In this document: positions 7,561 to 16,321 of the stretch, one piece after another
Numbering within the stretch: the stretch's first letter is position 1
How the letters are laid out: each line of letters opens with the position of its first letter
DNA from: Promethearchaeia archaeon
GTDB lineage: Archaea; Asgardarchaeota; Lokiarchaeia; Sigyniarchaeales; SOKP01
Assembly: GCA_029856045.1 (NCBI GenBank)
Contig: JAHQWG010000016.1
Coordinates: forward strand, 163,921-227,920
Direction of reading: 5' to 3'
Length of the DNA stretch: 64,000 bases
Notes under the pieces: generated by a model
Databases searched by the model: none
What the model was told of the DNA's origin: nothing
The model's input: only the letters and a program-made list of their open reading frames with translations
Position numbers and translations under genes: made by a program

Positions 7561-9153
7561 ATGGAAAAAATTATACCATTTATGATGGGAGATATAAAAT
7601 ATGTCCCCTCTAAAACTAGGAGAACATTTATTGAAGAAATAGCTTTGTCTTTATGTGTCTTATTTGAAGAAAATGGTAGTATCATAAAAAAATGGGGTAC
7701 AATTGAAACAATTTCCTTATGCTTTTGGCCGGTGAGATTAATCCCTTTGAGTGAAAATCGTACTTGTATAACTAGTTATTTATTTCAAAATGCTCCTAAA
7801 GTTCCTGTTGGTCCTTTTAAAAAAATTCCATTAAATCCTGAAGCAGTTATTAAGGCTTCTGATCCTGAATCTTTTGTTAAATCTTTAATCTCATATGATT
7901 CTAAATATCTTTCTAGTAAGGCAAATTTTTCACGAAAAATAATTATTCAAGAAGCTTTATTTGGTATTGAAGAAATCAATTTTTTTAAACCCTTTTTCAA
8001 TAATAAATTTGATTTAAAGTCATTTGAAGAGAAGAATTTTATTCTGTCTGGAGATCCCATAACAAAGAGTGTCAATCAAATCAATATTCGTAAAGAAATT
8101 TATGATTTTATAAATTTTACAGAAGTTAAAATATTAGATCAATATAATGAAAAAATCAATAAATTGTGTGACAAATGGATTGAAAAAACTTCAAAAGATG
8201 TTGATAATTATAAAATTAAAACAATAGATCACCAAAAGGAAGAAGAACAGTTAGAAAGATTGAATAAAGAATTAAGGGAAGAAAAAGAGAGAGACCTGCA
8301 TGATTCTGATGAAGAGTTATTAAATTCAGGAAAATTTAAGATTAATGATACTTCATCTGTTATAATTAATGAAATTGAATCATTAAAAAAAGAAATATTA
8401 AAACTAGGTCAGTCAGCAAAAGGAAAAAATCTACTTCTAATTAAAGAAAACATTAAAAACTCATATAGAGAGTGTAAAAAAGTTGAAAATTCCATAACAC
8501 AATTTGATAACGAATTAACTATATTAAAAAGAAACTTAATAAAAGAAAGAAATAATATTCAAAAAAACCATAACTCAATAATTTCTAGTATAGAATCCAA
8601 TATTAATTCAATACAAGCAAAAATGAACTCTGATGAGAAAGATTATAATAAAGAATTTGTAGATCTTCAAGATATATTAAAACAAATTCAAAAATTAAAA
8701 CAAAAAGTCAATAATAATTTTTTAATCATTAAAGAAATGGAGTTGGATCAAGTACAAAAATTTTTACATGAATATACTCTAGAGATCAAAACAGAAAATG
8801 TGATTGTTGGAATACCAATCTTTATTTTCAATTTTCGAAGTCAAAAGGCGGAAAAAGTAGATAAATACATGCCTGTATTACCTATTTTAATTAGTGAAGG
8901 GAAAAAAAAGGGGAATGTTGCAAATGTAAAATCTAAAATAAAAACAATTTTTACAGATCGTTTCATTAAAATATTTAATAAATATAAGGCAATGAAAGAT
9001 TTAATCTCGGTAGAAAGTAAGAATAATAATATATTAGAAATTAATAATTTAACATCTTTATTATTAGAATCTATAGATGAGCTTAGAATGAAGGAGCTAA
9101 TCTCAAATAAAATTGCAACAAATGTAAAAGATCTAATTGAATCTATAATTTAA
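7561..9153 (+). CDS. Coiled-coil protein of unknown function near MglA-like GTPases
   Basis: A 530-residue soluble protein that I cannot assign to a family. Residues 1-195 look like a mixed alpha/beta domain (with a segment FWPVRLIPLS), residues about 200-415 are a long charged coiled coil rich in Glu, Lys, Asn and Gln, and residues about 420-530 form a second small domain (VGIPIFIFNF, then a helical tail). No signal peptide or membrane segment is seen. It lies between two MglA-like GTPase genes and directly before a small helix-turn-helix-like protein, so it could be a GTPase effector or a scaffold, but that is only context. Confidence 0.6.
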   Translation: MEKIIPFMMGDIKYVPSKTRRTFIEEIALSLCVLFEENGSIIKKWGTIETISLCFWPVRLIPLSENRTCITSYLFQNAPKVPVGPFKKIPLNPEAVIKASDPESFVKSLISYDSKYLSSKANFSRKIIIQEALFGIEEINFFKPFFNNKFDLKSFEEKNFILSGDPITKSVNQINIRKEIYDFINFTEVKILDQYNEKINKLCDKWIEKTSKDVDNYKIKTIDHQKEEEQLERLNKELREEKERDLHDSDEELLNSGKFKINDTSSVIINEIESLKKEILKLGQSAKGKNLLLIKENIKNSYRECKKVENSITQFDNELTILKRNLIKERNNIQKNHNSIISSIESNINSIQAKMNSDEKDYNKEFVDLQDILKQIQKLKQKVNNNFLIIKEMELDQVQKFLHEYTLEIKTENVIVGIPIFIFNFRSQKAEKVDKYMPVLPILISEGKKKGNVANVKSKIKTIFTDRFIKIFNKYKAMKDLISVESKNNNILEINNLTSLLLESIDELRMKELISNKIATNVKDLIESII

Positions 9154-9222
9154 CATATTCAAAAAAATATTTAACTAATCATTAATTCTTTTATTTAATT
9201 AAGTTGATAGATCGCACTAATT

Positions 9223-9408
9223 ATGGGTCTTTATAGTAAGGTTAAAGAGAATATATCTGAAAAATTTTCAATTTTTCAGTTAATGTCTTTATTAGAGATG
9301 GATGAATCAGATATAAGAGAGTGTAGAAACATTTTGAAACAATGGTATTTACTGGGTTACATCAAAAGAATCTCTAAAAATATGTATCAGAAAATAAAAA
9401 AATCTTAA
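9223..9408 (+). CDS. Small winged-helix-like protein
   Basis: A 61-residue basic protein, 69 bases downstream of the coiled-coil gene on the same strand. The order helix (FSIFQLMSLLEM), helix (SDIRECRNILKQWYLLG), strand-turn (YIKRISKNMYQKI) resembles a minimal winged helix, as in the C-terminal effector or adaptor modules of archaeal transcription and replication proteins. DNA binding is plausible but not shown. It may be co-transcribed with the gene before it. Confidence 0.45.
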   Translation: MGLYSKVKENISEKFSIFQLMSLLEMDESDIRECRNILKQWYLLGYIKRISKNMYQKIKKS

Positions 9409-9460
9409 AAACATTATTCTCTATTTTAATTATTCCTTTTTGCTATATTAAAAAAAATAA

Positions 9461-10039
9461 TTAATTGATTACAATATTTATTTGCGGAAAGATGAAATTA
9501 AGCATTTTTTTAAAAGACTCAAAAATTCCAATACCATCTGTTGCAATGGTATTAAGAATATCAACTTTTTCAAAAAGATTGAAATTAATTTCATTTAAAA
9601 ATTCTGATTTTTCTATTTTATTTTGCAAATCCCATTTATTTAAACAAATAATAATAGGCATATCATAAAATTTATTTGAGAAAAAGGTATATAATTCATT
9701 CCAAGACCTCAAATTCTGTTTTATACATGTATTTTGTGAATCTACAATAAAAATTATTCCATCAACTCCTATTAATGTTGCTGGTCGTGTACTTGCATAA
9801 AAATCTTGCCCCGTAGCTGAATATAATAGCAATTTAATATTCCATTCAAAACCTTGAAAATTCAATACTCCAAAATCGAAAAATAATGTTCTTCCAGTTG
9901 TACTTTCTATTGATTTTAATATTTCTTGTTTTCCAAAATATTTAAATAAGCTTTTTAATGATGTAGTTTTTCCTGACATTGCAGGACCATAATATACAAT
10001 TTTAATTTGAATTGTTTTGTTACAATAGTCAAATAGCAA
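9461..10039 (-). CDS. MglA-like small GTPase
   Basis: A 192-residue GTPase with G1 GPAMSGKT (residues 18-25), a Thr-Thr-Gly-Arg-Thr stretch at 47-51 in the switch I area, G3 SATGQ (74-78; Ser replaces Asp) and G4 NKWD (134-137). The pattern is close to MglA and to the Asgard MglA/Arf-like families. The start is a TTG four bases past the stop of the gene upstream (10044), with a G-rich ribosome-binding stretch before it, so it is translated as part of the operon roadblock protein - unknown protein - GTPase (12001 down to 9461). Roadblock proteins are the known GAP/partner family of MglA, so this is probably a GTPase module. Its C terminus is hydrophobic with no lipidation box. Confidence 0.83.
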   Translation of the reverse strand: MLFDYCNKTIQIKIVYYGPAMSGKTTSLKSLFKYFGKQEILKSIESTTGRTLFFDFGVLNFQGFEWNIKLLLYSATGQDFYASTRPATLIGVDGIIFIVDSQNTCIKQNLRSWNELYTFFSNKFYDMPIIICLNKWDLQNKIEKSEFLNEINFNLFEKVDILNTIATDGIGIFESFKKMLNFIFPQINIVIN

Positions 10040-10043
10040 AATA

Positions 10044-10943
10044 TTACCCCCATAAGGATTCTAAATGATCTCCAATTTTTACATGCTTCCCATTTTTTAA
10101 TAATGGATCAAACCCTTCACCCCATTCATAATATATAAATGAAAGTATCCTTTCTATTGGCGCGATTTGATAATCTATTGTATTTAAAAGGATTTTTCCA
10201 CTAATTGTTGCATCTAAACCTAAAGTTGATAGTAAATTTAAACGATTTAAAATGAAAAAAGCTCTTTTTGATGCAGAAAAGAAATTTTGGATCTCTTTTT
10301 TAAAAATATTTTTTTGGATCTCTTCTTTTTCTATAGAAAAATCCAAAAGGCTAATCATTGTACCATCATCAATATTTGTTGTGTTTGTTTTTTGGGATAA
10401 AATCCTCTTCATTCTTATTATGGAATTTTCAGTATCTTGTGAACTTTTTCTAAGAATTCTCCTTTCTAATTTTAGATTAATATCACTTGAGTTATCACCT
10501 TCTAACTGTACTGATATCGAGTTATTTATTAGCATAATAGAAAGAAATAGAAAATATTTTTCACGCATCAATTTTTTTATTATTTTAATTTTCTGTTGAT
10601 TTTTTATTTGGATCTCTATTCCAATAACCCAAGATTTAAAATTTTTAATATTATTTAAAGCTTTTAAAACAACACTTGAAGGGCATCTAATAATAATTCT
10701 TTGAGAATTATAATCAATTTCCTCATTTTTACATAGGTTTTGATATTCAATTTCTGATACAAAATCTGTATAATAGATTAATTCTTTTCTAAAATGCATC
10801 AGATCACATAATTCTGCCGAATAATTATCAACATCAATTTCATTTTCTCCAAATATCATTATCGGTATTCTATTAAGAAGACTATATAAGATAAGGGATA
10901 TTTTTTTTTCACCTATCTTATCTATTGAATGAATAATTTGCAA
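10044..10943 (-). CDS. Uncharacterised protein in a GTPase-roadblock operon
   Basis: A 299-residue soluble protein of no family I recognise. The N-terminal 110 residues look like an alpha/beta domain (IPIMIFGENE, then a long helix and IIIRCPSS), the middle is helical and charged, and the C-terminal 45 residues (YQIAPIERILSFIYYEWG onward) form a compact tail with aromatic residues. The start is TTG at 10943, set by a strong Shine-Dalgarno AAGGAGGG nine bases upstream (10953-10960). It is sandwiched between a tandem roadblock gene and an MglA-like GTPase gene four bases downstream, so it probably acts with them as an effector, GEF/GAP or adaptor. The N-terminal domain might be a degenerate nucleotide-binding fold. 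Confidence 0.6.
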   Translation of the reverse strand: MQIIHSIDKIGEKKISLILYSLLNRIPIMIFGENEIDVDNYSAELCDLMHFRKELIYYTDFVSEIEYQNLCKNEEIDYNSQRIIIRCPSSVVLKALNNIKNFKSWVIGIEIQIKNQQKIKIIKKLMREKYFLFLSIMLINNSISVQLEGDNSSDINLKLERRILRKSSQDTENSIIRMKRILSQKTNTTNIDDGTMISLLDFSIEKEEIQKNIFKKEIQNFFSASKRAFFILNRLNLLSTLGLDATISGKILLNTIDYQIAPIERILSFIYYEWGEGFDPLLKNGKHVKIGDHLESLWG

Positions 10944-10966
10944 GTTCCTAATCCCTCCTTAATTAT

Positions 10967-12001
10967 TTACTTTATAATTAACTCTCCTAAAAGCTTTTTA
11001 ATATCAAAATGTTTTTTGTAATCTTCAATAACTAATGCTTTTTTAATAATTTGGTTTAATTTATTTGCATACTGAGGTATTATCAACCTGAGTAGGCCTA
11101 ATTTATATTTTCCTTTATCAATAAGAGAACTAAAAATTCCTTTATCAAGACCATAAATAAATTGAAAATTGGTTTCACAATCTAAAAGAATTGTATTAAT
11201 TTGCATTTTCTTCAACAACCAAGCGCATCTATTTGATGTTTGAAATAATGAGGAACTCATAGCTGCAGTTGTTTCAAGTGGATTATACCGAAAAATTTCT
11301 TTTTTTATAATTTTTGAAGCGATAAAACCTCCTTCCAGCGTTAGAAAAGAACATCTTAAATCAGGTATCGAAAAAGAAAAAGTTTTTAAAATTTCATCTA
11401 ATTGATAAGAATCCTTTTCAGAAAACCCTAATGAATAGGCTGATAATTTAAAATTTCTTGAAAAATCTTCTTTTACATCGAATTCTTCCATCATCTTCTT
11501 TATTTGTTCGTTGTTAAACTCAATCAAAGGTGGTTTGAAAGATTCACCTGATGTAATCAATGTTCGTTTAATTTTCATAAGACTATCTCCTGTTTGTAAA
11601 AAAATACTTCCAAGATTTACTGTTGGGAGTGTAGTAATTGCTATAAAAAACTCATTATCATTTTCAAAAATACCTTGTTCTTCTAAAATTTTATTAAGTG
11701 GAGAATCATATGAGTTTTTAAGTGGAGCGATTAAAATTTTTGCCTTTTTCCCCTCAATTAATATATATTTTAGTTCTTTTGGATGTAAATGAATACCGAT
11801 ATTATAAATTGCACTTGTGGCTGCAGAAACACCAAAGATTTCATCTTTTGAAAACCAAACCCCACTTGATTGAATGGGATTACCATCTCTCTGAGTTAAG
11901 ACAACATTTTCTACTCCTTTTAGATTTTTAATTTGATCCAAATGTTTTCCTATTCTTTCTCTAATTGTCATTAAATAACCTAAAAATTGGAATTTAACCA
12001 T
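10967..12001 (-). CDS. Tandem roadblock/LC7-domain protein
   Basis: A 344-residue protein with two roadblock-like domains. The first (about residues 11-125) shows the family pattern: helix, then VVLTQRDGNPI, a helix with AATSAIYNIG, and strands KYILIEGKKAKILIAPL. The second (about 210-330) repeats it: LRCSFLTLEGGFIASK, a helix AMSSSLFQTSNR, and strands NTILLDCETNFQFIYGL. Roadblock proteins dimerise and bind MglA/Ras-like GTPases as activators or scaffolds. It is the first gene of the operon that ends with an MglA-like GTPase. The start is uncertain: the first Met is at 12001, but an in-frame Met at 11971 begins the domain directly and may be the real start. Confidence 0.75.
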   Translation of the reverse strand: MVKFQFLGYLMTIRERIGKHLDQIKNLKGVENVVLTQRDGNPIQSSGVWFSKDEIFGVSAATSAIYNIGIHLHPKELKYILIEGKKAKILIAPLKNSYDSPLNKILEEQGIFENDNEFFIAITTLPTVNLGSIFLQTGDSLMKIKRTLITSGESFKPPLIEFNNEQIKKMMEEFDVKEDFSRNFKLSAYSLGFSEKDSYQLDEILKTFSFSIPDLRCSFLTLEGGFIASKIIKKEIFRYNPLETTAAMSSSLFQTSNRCAWLLKKMQINTILLDCETNFQFIYGLDKGIFSSLIDKGKYKLGLLRLIIPQYANKLNQIIKKALVIEDYKKHFDIKKLLGELIIK

Positions 12002-12095
12002 TTTTTTAAAAATAGATTTTTAAACTCCATTATTTTTTAAAACTCGTAATTTCTGGTCTCAAAACGTAAGTAAAATTTGCGATTAAAAGCAAAAA

Positions 12096-12133
12096 TTTAA
12101 AATATATAGATTGATTATTAATAATGTATTTAA
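12096..12133 (+). promoter_or_regulatory. Candidate promoter of the 16S rRNA gene
   Basis: Two TATA-like elements, TTTAAAATATA near 12097 and TATTTAAAT near 12125, lie about 190-225 bases before the mature 16S 5' end and would put transcription starts near 12125-12155, leaving a leader of roughly 170-200 bases. The 320 bases between the roadblock gene (12001) and 16S hold no convincing protein gene and would contain this promoter and the pre-rRNA processing stem. Confidence 0.35.
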
Positions 12134-12320
12134 ATCGTAAATTAATCGGCGTGAGCTCGGATGACGGTATAACTTCCAAAAAATGATGGGTTCCTTTCAA
12201 ATTACGATAAAAAAAATGTGGTTTTAATTTTAAATTAAAACTGAAAAAAGTACAATTAAAAAAATAAAAATATCCGCCAAAGTAATTTAAATTAGTCTTC
12301 AAAAACCGATTCCACTTAAT

Positions 12321-13855
<1,535 letters not shown>

Positions 13856-13945
13856 AATTTAATTCAAATTTTCTTGTTAAAATAAAAAAACTCTTTAAAA
13901 TTAATTTTAAATAATAAAAACATTTTAATATAATATGAAATATAT

Positions 13946-14083
13946 GGGCCTGTAGATCAGTGGAAGATCATTGGGTTCGGTCTCGTATCCAAACTTAGGC
14001 TTGACTTGCACACCAGCTTGATTGATTTTCATTCAAGAGGTCAAGAGTTCAAGAGGTCACGGGTTCAATTCCCGTCAGGTCCA
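13946..14083 (+). tRNA. tRNA with intron, probably tRNA-Pro(CGG)
   Basis: A tRNA gene of about 138 bases including a long insertion. The acceptor stem pairs GGGCCTG with CAGGTCC, with discriminator A at 14083; the D arm is GATC/GATC around AGTGGAA; the T arm is ACGGG/CCCGT around TTCAATT. The 5' anticodon strand reads TTGGG followed by TT and CGG, so the anticodon is most likely CGG (proline), matching the acceptor typical of archaeal tRNA-Pro. The 3' anticodon strand is probably TTCAA at 14048-14052, giving an intron of about 65 bases (13981-14045). I could not build a standard bulge-helix-bulge at these borders, and a second intron near the variable loop is possible because a 12-base sequence is repeated there. 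Identity and borders are therefore tentative. Confidence 0.72.
14032..14059 (+). repeat. 12-base direct repeat inside the tRNA gene
   Basis: TTCAAGAGGTCA occurs at 14032-14043 and again at 14048-14059, a 16-base period. The second copy runs into the T stem of the tRNA; the first lies in the intron. It looks like a small tandem duplication or a structural mimic of the exon. Confidence 0.8.
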
Positions 14084-14477
14084 TTTTTTTTATTGAATTT
14101 ATATAAAATAGATCTTTTATTTTTTTGATTATATTTTCTGCTTTAATCATACATTTCCTGCTTGAGAATCCTTTCGGAAACTCAATCCAAACAATATATT
14201 TTTCAACATTAATGTTTAAAGGAAGTATTATTGAATACAGATTATTCGTTTGAATTATTAATTTTTTCAATAAATATAATTGTTTATAGTTAATAGAATA
14301 AAAAATATCTAAAATTTTTTTAAAAGATGCAATTAATTTTTCTCCCGTTTTTATGTTTGAAAAAAAAATTAAACCTTCCTCTGTTCCTAAAATAATTTTA
14401 AATTTTGTGCTTTGAGGGTTAAATAAATGTTCTAAAATTTTATAAATTTCATCATAATTTGTGATTTTATTATACAT
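14049..14477 (-). CDS. Small roadblock-like protein, 3' end antisense to a tRNA
   Basis: A 142-residue protein. The order helix - strand-turn-strand (KIILGTEEGLIFFSN) - helix - strands (LYSIILPLNIN, KYIVWIEFP) - helix resembles a roadblock/longin-type fold, which fits the many roadblock proteins in the window, but similarity is weak. The last eleven codons (ending DLTGIEPVTS) are simply the reverse strand of the tRNA 3' half, a sequence well known from tRNA-antisense ORFs, so the tail carries no family signal. The gene converges on the tRNA and overlaps it by 35 bases. There is no earlier stop, so the overlap is real unless the protein is not made. Confidence 0.5.
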   Translation of the reverse strand: MYNKITNYDEIYKILEHLFNPQSTKFKIILGTEEGLIFFSNIKTGEKLIASFKKILDIFYSINYKQLYLLKKLIIQTNNLYSIILPLNINVEKYIVWIEFPKGFSSRKCMIKAENIIKKIKDLFYINSIKKMDLTGIEPVTS

Positions 14478-14634
14478 TTTTTGTTAAACACCATTTTCCA
14501 AATAAGAGTTGTTAGAAAAATGTTATTTTTCTTTTCTATTAAATTAAAATAGAAATATATAAACTTCACTTAAAAAGATTTTAATAAAATATAACATTAA
14601 AATTATAAATTGTATTAGAATTTGGCATTATATT

Positions 14635-14754
14635 ATGTTAATTCAAATTCCTGGGATCGATGGAACTAATTATGAATTCATTATAAATCTAATAGGTGTT
14701 ATTTTATTAATTTTTATTTTAATATACATTGCCTTAACATCTCGTTCAGAATAG
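14635..14754 (+). CDS. 39-residue single-pass membrane protein
   Basis: A short ORF with ATG at 14635 and TAG at 14752-14754. It has a polar start (MLIQIPGIDG), one 20-residue hydrophobic helix and a basic end (SRSE). A short upstream run with TATA-like sequence fits a compact gene, and it fills the gap before ychF. No family recognised. A similar tiny membrane protein lies at 35321-35425. Being short, it could be chance. Confidence 0.35.
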   Translation: MLIQIPGIDGTNYEFIINLIGVILLIFILIYIALTSRSE

Positions 14755-14763
14755 ATATTCTAA

Positions 14764-15957
14764 TCATTTTGCTGAAAAAATTTTTATCACATCATTATCT
14801 TTTAAAATATAATTCTCTCCTAATTTCATTTTCGATTTTACCTCCATCCCGTAAATAAAATGTTTTGCTAAGTCAGTGTGAATTTTTTCTCTAATAAATT
14901 CCCGTAATTTTGTTCCTTTTCTAATTAAAAAAACATCAGGGAGTACATTTCCATCTTTATCTGTTAAAGTATTTAAATTTGCAACAGGATATACAGTAAT
15001 TTGGTCTAATAAAGAATATACTGCGTAATTTAATGTTTTTTGAACTCCTGTACCTCCAATTCCTCGTAATAATTTTTCTCTAACCTTTTCTAGAGCTTCC
15101 AATTCATTTTTTTTTAGATTCTCTTTTTTTATTATAATAAAATCAGTATCACCAGGCATATATTTGATAATACCTTCCTTACTATATTCCCTAAGAATGA
15201 ATTCTGCTAAGGCACTGCATGGAATAATTTTCTTCTTATATTTTTTCTTTAATTCATCCAGTTTTCTCATACCAATCTCTTTATCAATTTTATTAGCAAT
15301 TATTATTATCGGTTTAGAGATTTCTCTTAGGTTTTTTGAAAAAAAATTTAGTTCTGCTTTATCCCATTTTGATATTGGCTTTCCATCTAAATTGGATTTT
15401 TCAATTGATTTCTCTATATCGTCCTTTTTAATTGATAATCCTGATAATCTTTGATATAATGCTTCAATAAGCTCATTCCCCCCCTTAATAACTCTCATTG
15501 AAAATTTTCTCCAATCCTCTCTTTCAATAATTCCTTTAAACCATAAATTTATTTCATCTTCTAAAAACATTATATCTTCGTAAGGATCATGGGACCCTGA
15601 CTCTACTGTATTTCCATTTGCATCCAAAGAACCTGTAATATCAATAATATGTAATAGTACATCTGCTCGGCTTAAATCACTCAAAAATCTATTCCCAAGC
15701 CCCTTCCCCTCATGAGCTCCCGGTACTAAACCAGCTACATCTAATAATTGAATAGGAATAAAACGAATTTGTTCTATACATTTTGAATTCTTAGGATTAT
15801 CCTTAACATTCAATTCTTTACATACGCACGGTTTTTTAACATATGCTATTCCTTTATTGGGATCGATAGTTGTAAAGGGATAATCTCCAACTTTAGCATG
15901 AGTTAAACAAGCACTATTTAAGAATGTACTTTTACCGGAAGAAGGTTTAGGGTTAAA
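14764..15957 (-). pseudogene. ychF: YchF/OLA1-family NTPase with disrupted 5' end
   Basis: Most of an archaeal YchF (Obg-superfamily, ribosome-associated, often ATP-preferring). The reading frame open from 15957 gives KPSSGKST (P-loop), HAKVGDYPFTTIDPN (switch), DVAGLVPGAHEGKGLGN (G3), ANKID (G4) and a C-terminal TGS domain; length after the P-loop is normal. The first strand is damaged: a stop codon (complement of 15958-15960) lies eight codons before the P-loop GKST and no ATG, GTG or TTG follows in frame until the ATG at 15813, well past the P-loop and switch. Just upstream, in another frame, are codons for Ile-Leu-Ile, the expected beginning of strand 1, so a small local replacement of about four extra bases would explain it. 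It is either a very recent pseudogene or a sequence error. An initiation at 15813 would give a protein without the nucleotide site. Confidence 0.72.
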
Positions 15958-16321
15958 TTAGAATCTTTATATATAAATAATCTAAAATAATTTCCCTACC
16001 ACACCGATTAGCACATATTTTCACTTATAACTTAATTTATTTATATTTAATTTATTGCATTTTAGTTAATTTAAAAAAATATAATTATTAAAGTTCTATT
16101 TTTCTTTTTAATAAGATTGCATGATAATAACATTTTAATGAATTTATTAAAATTAATTTTTTCTTAATAATTTAAATTTTTTTAGTTATCATTATTTATG
16201 TTTTAATGACCATTTATTATAATCTATTCAGTTCTTAATAAAATATTGATACCCAAATTTCTTGAAATCGTTTTTTCTTCGTTTTAAAGAAATATTAGTA
16301 AAGAAATTAAAGAATCTTATT
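15958..16321. other. 364-base AT-rich intergenic region
   Basis: No ORF or structured RNA is seen. A strong TATA-like TTTATATATAA (minus strand) near 15966-15977 would place a transcript start close to the ychF P-loop codons; the rest is AT-rich and presumably carries the terminator of the HerA-like gene. Confidence 0.5.

Noticed and set aside
12190..12250. Possible box C/D-like motifs (ATGATGG and CTGA) in the 16S leader
   Set aside because: The C box has a mismatch, C'/D' boxes are absent and the spacing is poor.
12030..12302. 90-codon ORF on the minus strand just upstream of 16S
   Set aside because: It lies in the 16S promoter/leader region, is low in complexity and matches nothing; a chance ORF is likelier.
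15944..15956. TTTAGGGTT string resembling a telomere repeat
   Set aside because: A single unit inside the damaged ychF start; coincidence.
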